From: Neomegalonema sp.
Lineage (GTDB): Bacteria > Pseudomonadota > Alphaproteobacteria > Rhodobacterales > Rhodobacteraceae
Length of the DNA stretch: 64,000 nucleotides
NCBI GenBank assembly: GCA_022760435.1
Contig: JALEFY010000031.1
Span: forward strand, 1 to 64,000
Direction of reading: 5' to 3'
Made by a program: the position numbers and the translations under genes. This document shows, one piece after another, positions 1 to 8,116 of the stretch. The stretch's first letter is position 1; every line of letters begins with the position of its first letter. The notes beneath the pieces are model-generated. The model was not told where the DNA came from and did not search any database. It was given only the letters and a program-made list of their open reading frames with translations.

Positions 1-1
1 G

Positions 2-97
2 CTTGACGGTGGGCCACACCGACTGCGCGCCGATTTCTGGCCGGACAAGCCCCTGAAGGTGGCTGACAACAGCGACATATATGGGTTCATGACCTAG
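2..97 (+). CDS. C-terminal end of an unrecognised protein (partial)
   Basis: An open frame enters from the window edge and ends at a TAG at 95-97, giving 31 residues that include LRADFWPDKP and DIYGFMT. It converges on the protease gene and the two stop codons overlap (94-97). I do not recognise the family. The only support is that the frame is open to the edge and that the stop-to-stop arrangement is typical of convergent genes; the piece is too short to be sure it is coding. Confidence 0.4.
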   Translation, partial: LDGGPHRLRADFWPDKPLKVADNSDIYGFMT

Positions 98-732
98 CCC
101 GCCGTGCGTATCGACGGGCTGGAAAGAGCAGGGGCCTCGCGCCGGCCAATGATGCGCACCCAGATATAGGGGTCACGCTGGGATTGGCGCACCACCCATT
201 CATAGCCGGACTGGGTCCAGCCAAGAATGTCGTCGCGCATGTTGTCGAGGACCAGATCGCCCAGATCGGTGCGCACGATCAGGACGGCATGATAGGGGGA
301 GAGCGTGCCCTTGACGACGCCGATCAGCAGCGCCTCGGCGGGCCAGCCGCGCGCGATCAGGGCGGCGCGTTTGGCGATGACATAGTCTTCGCAATCGGCG
401 GTGATGCTCGGCATCTGCCATAGGTCCGAGACGCCATGGGCCTTGATATCGGTCACCGGCTCAAAGGCAGCATTGGTCTGACGATTGACCCAGTCCAGCG
501 CCTTCATCGCGGCGTCGGAGAGGCGCACCATGACCGGCCCGCGGTTCTCGGCTGGAACGGGGCAAGTCTCGGGCTCGCGCTGACACAGCTCATAAAAGCC
601 GCGCGGACCCTTCATCGCGCTGCCTTCGGCCATGGCGTAATCGAGCGGCTGGCCCTCTTGCGCCGGAGCCATCAGCGGCGCGGCGAGCGCGATCGATGCG
701 GCCAGAAGGGCGATGATGGTGCGGATCAACAT
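94..732 (-). CDS. Secreted transglutaminase-like cysteine peptidase (BTLCP family)
   Basis: About 212 residues. A signal peptide (MLIRTIIALLAASIALAAPL, cleavage near APAQ) points to the periplasm. The predicted catalytic triad is visible in order: Cys in ITADCEDYV, His in SPYHAVLIV and Asp in DLVLDNM. This layout matches the bacterial transglutaminase-like cysteine proteinase family (peptidase C93, DUF920), whose members often act with periplasmic or adhesin-processing systems; the substrate is unknown here. The start at 732 has a GGGAGAG ribosome-binding site just upstream; a longer frame to 816 lacks one and would bury the signal peptide. No LapD/GcbA-type partner is visible nearby. Confidence 0.85.
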   Translation of the reverse strand: MLIRTIIALLAASIALAAPLMAPAQEGQPLDYAMAEGSAMKGPRGFYELCQREPETCPVPAENRGPVMVRLSDAAMKALDWVNRQTNAAFEPVTDIKAHGVSDLWQMPSITADCEDYVIAKRAALIARGWPAEALLIGVVKGTLSPYHAVLIVRTDLGDLVLDNMRDDILGWTQSGYEWVVRQSQRDPYIWVRIIGRREAPALSSPSIRTAG

Positions 733-1017
733 GGGCTCTCCCTCCCGGCTCTCTCTCGCGGGCCACTCGCGTGGAGCGGCGCTTCCTGGCCAGAGAATGA
801 GCAAGGAGAATGCCAAGCCCTGAGGCGGCGCACGGGCCGAATTGAGCCCGCAATAGGGTCATCGGCGGGGAGAAATGGCCCAGTGCTGCGCCAAAACAGA
901 ACAATTGCGCGTTTTGACCCGAGATGAGGGCGGTTCCTTTCCCCCGCACTGCGCGCAATAGATTAACGCTTTGGATTATCACGATTTGTGCAGGGAATAA
1001 CTTGCCGCGCCTGCCAG

Positions 1018-1047
1018 TTGACGCATGGCCGGATCTGCGGTTATGAG
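1018..1047 (+). promoter_or_regulatory. Candidate sigma-70 promoter of metZ
   Basis: TTGACG (1018-1023) and TATGAG (1042-1047) are separated by 18 bp. A transcript from this promoter would begin at about 1053-1055, exactly at the first stem of the riboswitch. The -10 match is only moderate. Apart from this promoter and the riboswitch, I see nothing in the gene-free stretch 733-1156. Confidence 0.5.
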
Positions 1048-1053
1048 CACCTT

Positions 1054-1110
1054 GTGGTGATTTGGGGCCCGCTTGCGCGCCACGCTTGAGCAAAAAGCGC
1101 TAAAGAGGCC
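1054..1110 (+). ncRNA. SAM-II riboswitch upstream of metZ
   Basis: The conserved SAM-II features are present in order. The P1 stem is GTGG (1054-1057) with CCAC (1080-1083), followed at once by TGATTTG. GCTTGC lies in the loop. An A-rich joining segment leads to GCGCTAAAGAGG (1097-1108). The pseudoknot can form between GGCC at 1066-1069 and GGCC at 1107-1110. SAM-II riboswitches are an alphaproteobacterial class that represses metA, metX and metZ genes when S-adenosylmethionine is abundant. It ends about 46 nt before the metZ start, leaving room for an expression platform that includes the ribosome-binding site at 1142-1146. Confidence 0.9.
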
Positions 1111-1156
1111 GTGCCTGCAATCGTGGAAGATGCAGGCCAGCAGGAGACTTACCGAC

Positions 1157-2356
1157 ATGGCGACCAAGACCAAGGCGGACAGCTATCGTCCGCGCACCCA
1201 GCTTGTGCATGGCGGCACCCGCCGCAGCCAGTATGGAGAGATGTCAGAGGCCATGTTCCTCACCCAGGGCTTTGTTTACCCGAGCCCGGAAAGCGCCGAG
1301 GCCCGGTTCAAGGGCGAGGCGCCGGAGGACAGCTTTATCTATGCGCGCTATGGCAACCCGACCGTGGCGATGTTCGAGGACCGGGTCGCAGCGCTTGAGG
1401 GCGCAGAGGCAGCCTTTGCCACCGCTTCGGGCATGGCGGCGATGAATGCGGCGATGTTCTCGCAGCTCGCCGCCGGAGATCACGTGGTGGCGGCTCGGGC
1501 GTTGTTCGGCTCTTGTCTTTATGTGATCGAGACGCTGCTGGCGCGTTTCGGGGTCTCTCATACGCTGGTGGATGGCGGCGATCTGGCGGCCTGGAAGGCG
1601 GCGGTGCGGCCCGAGACCAAGATCTTCTTTCTGGAGAGCCCGTCAAACCCGACGCTTGAAATCGTCGATATCCGCGCCATTGCCGATATCGCTCATGAGG
1701 CCGGCGCCAAACTGGTGGTCGACAATGTCTTTGCCACGCCGATCTTCCAGCGCCCGCTGGAGCTTGGCGCCGATATGGTGATGTATTCGGCCACCAAGCA
1801 TATCGACGGTCAGGGCCGTTGCCTGGGCGGCGTATTGCTCAGTGACGCCGAAACGATTCGTGGGCCGGTCGAGACCTATATCAAGCACACCGGTGCCGCG
1901 CTCAGCCCGTTCAACGCCTGGGTGATGCTCAAGGGGTTGGAGACGCTCGACCTGCGCTGCCGCGCCCAGGCACAAAGCGCCGATGTCATCGCCCGCGGGC
2001 TGGAAGGGCATGGCAAGCTGGTGCGGCTGCTCTATCCGGGGCTCGAAAGCCATCCCCAACATGCGCTCGTCCAGCAGCAGATGAGCGGGGGCGGCACCAT
2101 GATCGCCTTTGAGGTCAGGGGCGGCAAGGAAGCGGCCTTCCGTTTCCTCAACGCGCTGAATTTGATCCTGATCTCCAATAATCTGGGCGATGCGAAATCG
2201 ATCATCACCCATCCGAGCACGACAACGCATCAGCGATTGTCTGAGGAAGACCGCCAGCATCTGGGCATCTCTCAGGGATTGCTACGCCTGTCGGTCGGGC
2301 TCGAGGATCCGCAGGATCTGCTCGCGGATCTGCTGGAGGCGCTTGATCAGGTCTGA
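1157..2356 (+). CDS. metZ: O-succinylhomoserine sulfhydrylase
   Basis: About 399 residues, a full-length Cys/Met-metabolism PLP enzyme. It makes homocysteine directly from O-succinylhomoserine and sulfide in the cytoplasm. Visible signatures are YARYGNPT near the N-terminus, the PLP-binding lysine in MYSATKHIDGQGR (the DGQGR stretch is typical of MetZ rather than MetB/MetC), and SNNLGDAKSIITHPSTTTH near the C-terminus. The ATG at 1157 has AGGAG ten bases upstream; the frame extends upstream to 1073 but that would lie inside the SAM-II riboswitch, so the short start is preferred. Expression is probably shut off by S-adenosylmethionine. Confidence 0.95.
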   Translation: MATKTKADSYRPRTQLVHGGTRRSQYGEMSEAMFLTQGFVYPSPESAEARFKGEAPEDSFIYARYGNPTVAMFEDRVAALEGAEAAFATASGMAAMNAAMFSQLAAGDHVVAARALFGSCLYVIETLLARFGVSHTLVDGGDLAAWKAAVRPETKIFFLESPSNPTLEIVDIRAIADIAHEAGAKLVVDNVFATPIFQRPLELGADMVMYSATKHIDGQGRCLGGVLLSDAETIRGPVETYIKHTGAALSPFNAWVMLKGLETLDLRCRAQAQSADVIARGLEGHGKLVRLLYPGLESHPQHALVQQQMSGGGTMIAFEVRGGKEAAFRFLNALNLILISNNLGDAKSIITHPSTTTHQRLSEEDRQHLGISQGLLRLSVGLEDPQDLLADLLEALDQV

Positions 2357-2452
2357 GCACGCAGATGCGAAAAAACCCACCATCAAAGCTCTGGACAAGC
2401 CCTGCTGTTACTGTTCAGCTTGGTTTATGGCAGCGGCAGTCCGGAGAGTATG

Positions 2453-2902
2453 ATGGCCATGGCACAAAAGCAGATCCTGCATGAGCCGGTATCTTTTGGC
2501 GAAAGAACCCGTTTCGAGAGCCGGTCGAATGACGTCACGGTGGTGGTCGAGCCGATTTTTCTGGAGAGCCATTCCTTCCCGGCTCTCAATCACTATGTCT
2601 GGGCTTACAAGGTCGCCATTTGCAATGAGCGCACGGATGCGCTGAAGCTGACCCATCGGTACTGGTTGATCACCGATAGCAAGGGCAACTCGCAGGAAGT
2701 CTCTGGCGAAGGGGTCGTCGGGCAACAACCGGTGATCCAGGCCGGGTGTCGTTACGAATACACAAGCGGAGCGCCTTTGCGAACACCTTCCGGGGTCATG
2801 GCGGGGCGCTACCGGATGGAAAACCCGGATGGGAGCCTTGTCGATGTCGAGATACCGACCTTCTCGCTCGACAGTCCCTTCGAAAAGACGCGGTTCAACT
2901 GA
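2453..2902 (+). CDS. apaG: ApaG-domain protein
   Basis: About 149 residues. It has the ApaG fold: a long beta-sandwich with [30 protein letters not shown] and [20 protein letters not shown]. ApaG is linked genetically to Co/Mg resistance in enterobacteria, but its biochemical role is unsettled. It follows metZ after 96 bp on the same strand and may share its transcript. Three in-frame ATGs lie at 2450, 2453 and 2459; GGAG at 2443-2446 fits 2453 best. Confidence 0.9.
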   Translation: MAMAQKQILHEPVSFGERTRFESRSNDVTVVVEPIFLESHSFPALNHYVWAYKVAICNERTDALKLTHRYWLITDSKGNSQEVSGEGVVGQQPVIQAGCRYEYTSGAPLRTPSGVMAGRYRMENPDGSLVDVEIPTFSLDSPFEKTRFN

Positions 2903-2954
2903 CCGCCGCGCTCCGGGAAAGCTTGAGGTCGCGAGCAGGAACCGGAGGGTGTGC

Positions 2955-3620
2955 ATGAACAAGCACGAGCGCCAGAGTACCCAGAGTGGCTTTGATATCG
3001 AACGCGCTGCGCGTGAAGAGGAAGTCGAAGCCCTGATCCGCCCCTCGCAAGAGGAAGCAGAGGCAGCGGTACGGACTTTGTTGCGCTGGGCTGGAGATGA
3101 TCCCGAGCGCGAGGGTCTGCTCGACACGCCGGGCCGCGTCGCACGCGCCTATCGCGAATGGTTCCGCGGCTACGAAGAAGACCCGATCGCCTATCTCCAG
3201 CGGACCTTCGAGGAGGTCGAGGGCTATGACGAGATGGTTGTGCTGCGCGATATCCGCTTCGAGAGTTATTGCGAGCATCACATGGCGCCGATCATCGGCA
3301 AGGCCCATGTCGGCTATATTCCCACCGACCGCGTTGTCGGCATCTCGAAACTGGCGCGGGTGGTCGAGGCTTATGCCAAACGGCTGCAAGTCCAGGAGAA
3401 AATGACCGCGCAGATTGCTGCTTGTATCCAGGATGTCTTGCAGCCCAAGGGCGTGGCGGTTGTCATCGAGGGTGAGCATCACTGCATGAGCACACGCGGC
3501 GTGCACAAGCCGGGGGTGTCGATGGTCACGAGCACCATGCTCGGCCTGTTCCGCTCCAATCTGGGCACGCGCAAGGAGTTTCTCAGCGTGATCGGGAACC
3601 CGGTGAACCGCGCGAGCTAG
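2955..3620 (+). CDS. folE: GTP cyclohydrolase I
   Basis: About 221 residues. It converts GTP to 7,8-dihydroneopterin triphosphate, the first step of folate and pterin synthesis. Zinc-binding and catalytic parts are present: [19 protein letters not shown] and [14 protein letters not shown] supply the Cys, His and second Cys ligands. The N-terminal 35 residues are an acidic helical extension. The ATG at 2955 follows GGAGG at 2944-2948. It lies 52 bp after apaG on the same strand. This is the type IA enzyme (zinc-dependent) by its motifs. Confidence 0.95.
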   Translation: MNKHERQSTQSGFDIERAAREEEVEALIRPSQEEAEAAVRTLLRWAGDDPEREGLLDTPGRVARAYREWFRGYEEDPIAYLQRTFEEVEGYDEMVVLRDIRFESYCEHHMAPIIGKAHVGYIPTDRVVGISKLARVVEAYAKRLQVQEKMTAQIAACIQDVLQPKGVAVVIEGEHHCMSTRGVHKPGVSMVTSTMLGLFRSNLGTRKEFLSVIGNPVNRAS

Positions 3621-3643
3621 TGGGGCGCGCTCTGCGCAACGGC

Positions 3644-4165
3644 TCAGACGATCGCGGCGATCTCGGATCTTGCTTCCTTCATCAGGCGCAGGATGCGGAC
3701 GGCGTCCTTGCGCGCTGCGTCTGAGCGGTCCTCGCCACGTTCCTTGAAGGCTTTCATCAACAAGCGCACCGCCACGATCAGCCGTTTGGCGTAGAAATAG
3801 CGGGTTTTGGACGCGGCGCCGACATCCAGGACATGATCGGCCCCTTCCGTAGCAAAACGCGTATCGACAGCTTCGGCCATGATCAGGGCATCTTCTCGGT
3901 AGCGATCGGCTTCCTCATGATCTCCGGCGGCCACCGCTTCGAAATAGGGCTGCTGGCACAGGATATCGGAGGTTTTCAGCATCGCGACCAGCTCGGCCTT
4001 CATGTGCTCGGCCGAGAGGCGGCGGCGGTCGCGTCGCTGCCCGCGCGCGGCAAAGAGCGCCCGGATCGCTTCGGGGATCACCGATAGCAGCGCGCCGGCG
4101 ATCAGAAGCATCATGGCGGGCAGCAGTTCGCCCACATTCATCGTGACCCCGCCCAGATCAATCAT
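3644..4165 (-). CDS. Hypothetical single-span membrane protein
   Basis: About 173 residues. One N-terminal membrane segment (LLPAMMLLIAGALLSVIPEA) is followed by a basic stretch (RGQRRDRRR) and a soluble, mostly helical cytoplasmic part rich in Ala, Arg and Glu that ends in LMKEARSEIAAIV. I do not recognise the family. The ATG at 4165 follows GAGAG; a longer frame exists but lacks a site. It lies convergent to folE. Confidence 0.65.
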   Translation of the reverse strand: MIDLGGVTMNVGELLPAMMLLIAGALLSVIPEAIRALFAARGQRRDRRRLSAEHMKAELVAMLKTSDILCQQPYFEAVAAGDHEEADRYREDALIMAEAVDTRFATEGADHVLDVGAASKTRYFYAKRLIVAVRLLMKAFKERGEDRSDAARKDAVRILRLMKEARSEIAAIV

Positions 4166-4269
4166 CACAGCTCTCTCGATTGGGTGATGCGGGCAGATTA
4201 GCACGAATAGCGCCGAGAATCATGCCCGTCTCCCGCTCAGATAGCTGAAATGCTGCGTATCGGCGGCGC

Positions 4270-5325
4270 TCAGGCAGCAGGCTCGCCCGAGCACAGGCGC
4301 GCGCGGGCGGCGCTGTATTCGTCCGACAGGCGCGCGACCACCGCGCTCGCCGGGCCGATACTGGTGACGGCCCCGATCCCCTGGCCTGCGCCCCAGATCT
4401 CCTTCCAGGCCTTGGGCTTGCTTTCGCCCGAGCTGTCTCTTGGCTCTTGCGCCAGCGCCTGAGAAAAATCCATCGCATCCGGAGAGCTTTGCGGCAAGCG
4501 ATCGGGATCCAGCCCCTGCGCGCGGATTGAAGGGGCGAGATAATTACCATGCACGCCGGTGAAATAGTTCGAGTACACGATATCGGCGGCACTGTTCTCG
4601 ACGATCATCTGTTTATAGGCGTCCTGTGCCCGCGCCTCCTCGGTGGCGATGAAGGCGGTGCCGATATAGGCGGCATCGGCGCCCATTGCTTGCGCCGCCA
4701 GCACCGATTGTCCGGTCGCAATCGCGCCGGAGAGCAGCAAAGGCCCCTCGAACCAGGCGCGGATCTCCTGGATCAGCGCAAAGGGAGAGAGCGCGCCAGC
4801 ATGTCCGCCAGCCCCAGCAGCCACCGCGATCAGGCCATCAGCGCCTTTCTCGACGGCTTTACGGGCAAAGCGGTTGTTGATGACATCATGCAGCACCACG
4901 CCCCCGGCTTCATGGGCGATCTGATTGACCTCCTCACGCGCGCCCAGCGAGGTGATCCATACCGGCACCCGCCATTTGGCGCAGATCTCGACATCACGCT
5001 CCAGCCTTGTGTTGGAGCGATGCACGATCTGGTTGACGGCAAAAGGCGCCGCGGGATGGTCGGGGTGCTCCTGATTATGCCGGTCGAGCGCTTCGGTGAT
5101 TTCCTTGAGCCAGGCTTCGAGCTGGATCACCTCGCCCGGCGCCTCACGGGCATTGAGCGCTGGAAAGCTGCCGATGATCCCGGCCTTGCATTGCGCGATC
5201 ACCGAGCGCGGGTTGGAGATGATGAAAAGCGGCGCCGCGACCACCGGCACGCGTAAGCCCGTGGCCAGATAACGGCGCCAGAGCGTGGCATCTTGTGTTT
5301 GCGGCGGTTCGCGATCTGCGAGCAT
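4270..5325 (-). CDS. Nitronate monooxygenase family flavoenzyme
   Basis: About 351 residues, an FMN-dependent TIM-barrel enzyme of the nitronate monooxygenase / 2-nitropropane dioxygenase family. It has PVVAAPLFIISNP at the start, the phosphate-binding VAAGAGGHAGALSPFAL with the conserved His, and LLSGAIATG and AAYIGTAFIAT for FMN. It oxidises nitronates such as propionate-3-nitronate, a toxin; some relatives are NAD(P)H-quinone reductases, so the exact substrate is open. Start 5325 has AGGAG; upstream codons look non-coding. It is divergent from an IclR regulator, which is the likely controller. Confidence 0.87.
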   Translation of the reverse strand: MLADREPPQTQDATLWRRYLATGLRVPVVAAPLFIISNPRSVIAQCKAGIIGSFPALNAREAPGEVIQLEAWLKEITEALDRHNQEHPDHPAAPFAVNQIVHRSNTRLERDVEICAKWRVPVWITSLGAREEVNQIAHEAGGVVLHDVINNRFARKAVEKGADGLIAVAAGAGGHAGALSPFALIQEIRAWFEGPLLLSGAIATGQSVLAAQAMGADAAYIGTAFIATEEARAQDAYKQMIVENSAADIVYSNYFTGVHGNYLAPSIRAQGLDPDRLPQSSPDAMDFSQALAQEPRDSSGESKPKAWKEIWGAGQGIGAVTSIGPASAVVARLSDEYSAARARLCSGEPAA

Positions 5326-5686
5326 CAGTTTCTCCTGGAAGCGATCTTTGGAAGCGAATTTGGGCGGTAATTCTCGGGTGGGCTCCGCGCGATTTTGTCT
5401 TTCGGAGACGATACTGCTTGAAAAGCAATTTTGGCAGTCGGAATATAGACGCGTTGTGTCGATGCGCGAGCGCCATGGGCCGAAAGGATTGCGCAAAAAT
5501 TGATCAGGCGCAGGATCTGCCCAAGCGCAGGGCTTGACACGCGTGCGGCGGTGCACAAAACCGCAGCCTCAAGCTCAGGAATGAGCGTTCTACAGCGTTT
5601 GGTTCAAAGCATCGGTTGCGTTCGCCGGAAGCTCGCCATGCGGGCGGGAACGAGACAGGCAGAGGCAAGACAAGCAAGGAAATGTC
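5326..5686. promoter_or_regulatory. Divergent intergenic region with a candidate operator
   Basis: This 361-bp gap separates the nitronate monooxygenase (minus) from the IclR regulator (plus). It contains an inverted repeat, TGCTT-GAA-AAGCA, at 5415-5427, about 90 bp upstream of the monooxygenase start. Its position and symmetry fit an IclR-type operator, but I have no matching consensus. Nothing else stands out. Confidence 0.3.
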
Positions 5687-6544
5687 ATGGTTCGCAAATC
5701 AGGCGCCGCTTCGAGTGAATTGACCGCCAGAGAGTTCGGGATCCCCGAGGAAGGCGGTGGCAAGGATCGTCAATTCGTCACGGCCCTCGCGCGGGGCCTT
5801 GATATCCTGCGCGCTTTTCGCCCCGGCGAAATTTCGCTGGGAAATCAGGACTTGGCCGAGCGCACGGGCTTGCCAAAACCAACCGTGTCGCGGCTCACCG
5901 CGACCTTGCTTGAGCTCGGCTATCTGACCTCGCATTCGCGCACCGGCGCCTATTCTTTGGGGCCCGGCGTTCTCGCGCTCGGCTTTGCGATGATTGCCAG
6001 CGTCGATCTGCGCGAGCGCGCCCGTCCGTTGATGGAAGAGCTGGCCAGCGAGACCGAATGCAATGTGGCGCTCGGGGCGCGGGATCGGCTGAGCGTGCTC
6101 TATCTGGATGTGGCGCGGGCCGAGGCGGCGATTGCCTTGTCCATGGGCGTCGGCTCGCATCTGCCGCTCGCTACCACGGCGATGGGGCGGGGCATTCTGG
6201 TTGCAATGCCGCAAGAGCAAAGAGCCTTTCTGATCGAGCGCATGCGCGAGGAAGCGAAAGAGGACTTCACGCGGATCGCCGAAGGGATCGAACAGGCGGT
6301 GGAGGATTACCAAAGTCGCGGCTTAGTGCTTTCCGCCGGCGATTGGCGCGAGGATGTGCACGCAGTGGCTGCGCCCATTGTCTCGCCGGATGGGGAGCGG
6401 TTGTTCTCGATGAATTGCGGCAGCGCTTCCATCCGGGCGCCCAAGCAGTGCCTGATCGAGGAAATGGGCCCCAAGCTGGCGCAGATCGCGCAGCAACTCT
6501 CCGCGCCGATCGCCGCCTATCGTGGTGAGACGCTCTCCTTATAG
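5687..6544 (+). CDS. IclR family transcriptional regulator
   Basis: About 285 residues. After a 28-residue polar leader, an IclR winged helix-turn-helix (roughly residues 29-90; LAERTGLPKPTVSRLTATL is the recognition region) is followed by the effector-binding domain (LATTAMGRGILVAM, GLVLSAGDWREDVHAVAAPI). IclR regulators bind a small organic acid through this domain. The gene is divergent from the nitronate monooxygenase, so it probably regulates that gene and itself. AAGGAAATGTC precedes the ATG. Confidence 0.9.
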   Translation: MVRKSGAASSELTAREFGIPEEGGGKDRQFVTALARGLDILRAFRPGEISLGNQDLAERTGLPKPTVSRLTATLLELGYLTSHSRTGAYSLGPGVLALGFAMIASVDLRERARPLMEELASETECNVALGARDRLSVLYLDVARAEAAIALSMGVGSHLPLATTAMGRGILVAMPQEQRAFLIERMREEAKEDFTRIAEGIEQAVEDYQSRGLVLSAGDWREDVHAVAAPIVSPDGERLFSMNCGSASIRAPKQCLIEEMGPKLAQIAQQLSAPIAAYRGETLSL

Positions 6545-6579
6545 GAGGGGAGAGTCGGTCGAGCGCTGGGCCGGGGGGC

Positions 6580-6607
6580 AAAAAAAGCGCCCGGCAAGGC
6601 CGGACGC
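6580..6607 (-). terminator. Rho-independent terminator of the PRC-barrel gene
   Basis: Read on the minus strand, a hairpin with 8 pairs, one mismatch and a 3-nt loop (plus-strand 6587-6607) is followed by seven T (6580-6586). It lies 77 bp beyond the stop of the PRC-barrel gene and between two convergent genes. No T run follows on the plus strand. Confidence 0.85.
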
Positions 6608-6683
6608 CGAGAATGTGTGAGGGATCATTTTATCATTGGGGCGAGCAGTGCTCGCCCTTGTTAGTCTGCGTGCCGATCAAGGA

Positions 6684-7472
6684 TCACGACTGGGTCGATT
6701 GATATTCCGGCGCTGCTTCAAGCTCCTCTCGCGAGTAGTCGACATAGACATAATAGTCGCCATCGGCATCGCCATCATCGCGCAGGCTCAGGGCTGAGAG
6801 CGGCACGGCAACGTCTTTCTCGCCAATGCCCAGGAACCCACCGAAATCGACGATCACTTTCTCGATCTTGCCATCGGCACCCATCACGACATCGCCGACT
6901 TCGCCGACCCAGTCATCATCACTGATCGTGTAGACCCGTTGGCCGATCATGTTTTCGGGGGTGACGGTGCTTGGCGAGATCTCGGCAAGCTTCTCACCTT
7001 CGGAGATGCCGTCCTTCATGTCGGTGCTCTGGCTTTTGGTACTCACCTGTTGTTCCGAAACATATTCTTCGCCATCGCCCATCACCACTTCAGGAGCGGC
7101 TTCGAGCGCTTCGCGGGAAGTCTCGATCACGGCGCGCTTCTCACCATCGGGCATGGTCGTCAGGGTAATACCCTCGAGCGGGAGAGCGACATTCTTCTCG
7201 CCCATTCCCAGAAAGCCGCCCACACCGACGACGATCGATTCGACCTGGCCATCAGCGCTCAGGACGATGTTGTTGATATCACCGATCATCTCGGCGTCCT
7301 GAGTGGCGCCATTGTAGACGGGCTGCCCGATCCAATCCGAGGCCATGTGCTGCGTCTTCTCGACCTGCTGCACGAAATCGCCTTTGGCGGTTTCAGCATA
7401 TACCGGTCCACCCACGACCGCCGCGACGGCGACACTGAGGGCGAGGGCTGAGTTCTTGAGCGAGCGGTTCAT
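6684..7472 (-). CDS. Secreted protein with two PRC-barrel domains
   Basis: About 262 residues with a signal peptide (ALALSVAVAAVVGGPVYAE). Two PRC-barrel domains are visible: IGQPVYNGATQDAEMIGDI...VGVGGFLGMGEKNVALPL and IGQRVYTISDDDWVGEVGDV...VDFGGFLGIGEKDVAVPL, each closing with a YSREELEAAPE-like tail. The halves are clearly an internal duplication joined by a polar linker. PRC-barrels bind other proteins or RNA; secreted versions in alphaproteobacteria are uncharacterised and often stress-related. The start at 7472 has GGAGAAGAAG just upstream. Confidence 0.85.
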   Translation of the reverse strand: MNRSLKNSALALSVAVAAVVGGPVYAETAKGDFVQQVEKTQHMASDWIGQPVYNGATQDAEMIGDINNIVLSADGQVESIVVGVGGFLGMGEKNVALPLEGITLTTMPDGEKRAVIETSREALEAAPEVVMGDGEEYVSEQQVSTKSQSTDMKDGISEGEKLAEISPSTVTPENMIGQRVYTISDDDWVGEVGDVVMGADGKIEKVIVDFGGFLGIGEKDVAVPLSALSLRDDGDADGDYYVYVDYSREELEAAPEYQSTQS

Positions 7473-7808
7473 CTTCTTCTCCGTTTGTTGCGCCGGTTTC
7501 TGTTCTGCCCGGCTGCGCAAACAACGGATGACCCCCAGGAGGGTTGCAAAATGATTTGCGGCAATGTTGTGAAAGATCACCGCCGCAGCGCGGTCCCTTT
7601 CACAGCCCCACGCGCCCCCGGCTTACGGTGTGCGATGCCGCAGGGGGGCGTGAAAATTTGTTGGTCCTGGCGCAGAAGCCTTCTGTTTTGTCTCGGAACA
7701 AGATTAACTCCGAAAGGCCGAATCATCTCGGGGCGCGGGCATTTCGCGTCTCCCGAGGCTCGGCGCTGCGCATGACAATGCGTCACTTTACTGGAGAGGG
7801 GTTATCTC
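7473..7808. other. Gene-free divergent region
   Basis: This 336-bp gap separates the PRC-barrel gene (minus) and a small membrane protein (plus), and should hold both promoters. A near-palindrome of 16 bp with one mismatch (GCGCATGACAATGCGT, 7769-7784) lies close to the plus-strand gene. I see no other structure. Confidence 0.3.
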
Positions 7809-8042
7809 ATGTTTGATGTTGCTGGTATTCCGCTGCTGCCGATCCTCGCCCTGCTGGGTGGTCTGATCGTTCTGTTCAAGCGCGATTTCCTTGAGTATGT
7901 CGTCGGCCTGTTCCTGATCGGCTTCGGCGTGATCGGCCTGCTGACCCATTTCGGTGTGATCGAAAGCGACTTCCTGGCCAAACAACAGGAAAAGCTGGAG
8001 ATGCAGATCGAAGAAATGCGCCAACAGCAGTCGAATAACTAA
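7809..8042 (+). CDS. Small two-span membrane protein (DUF3096-like)
   Basis: 77 residues: two hydrophobic segments (IPLLPILALLGGLIVLF and YVVGLFLIGFGVIGLLTHFG) followed by a charged, Gln-rich helix (KQQEKLEMQIEEMRQQQ) likely in the cytoplasm or forming a coiled coil. The layout resembles the short DUF3096 family. GGAGAGGGG precedes the ATG. The function is unknown. The divergent PRC-barrel gene may share the control region. Confidence 0.75.
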   Translation: MFDVAGIPLLPILALLGGLIVLFKRDFLEYVVGLFLIGFGVIGLLTHFGVIESDFLAKQQEKLEMQIEEMRQQQSNN

Positions 8043-8094
8043 TCTGCACGCAGATTAAGCGACACGGCCGAAGCTGCCTCGCGCTGCTTCGGCC
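8040..8094. terminator. Two adjacent hairpins between convergent genes
   Basis: First, an 8-bp perfect inverted repeat with a 2-nt loop (TAATCTGC-AC-GCAGATTA, 8040-8057) overlaps the stop of the small membrane protein. Second, GGCCGAAGC (8066-8074) pairs with GCTTCGGCC (8086-8094). The second is a likely terminator between convergent genes, though no long T run follows on either strand. The first is unusually tight and could be a protein-binding site instead. Confidence 0.5.
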
Positions 8095-8116
8095 CTCTCA
8101 GCCTTGAATGCGATGC

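Noticed and set aside
1073-1156. N-terminal extension of MetZ by 28 residues
   Set aside because: It would translate the SAM-II riboswitch and has no ribosome-binding site; the ATG at 1157 has one.
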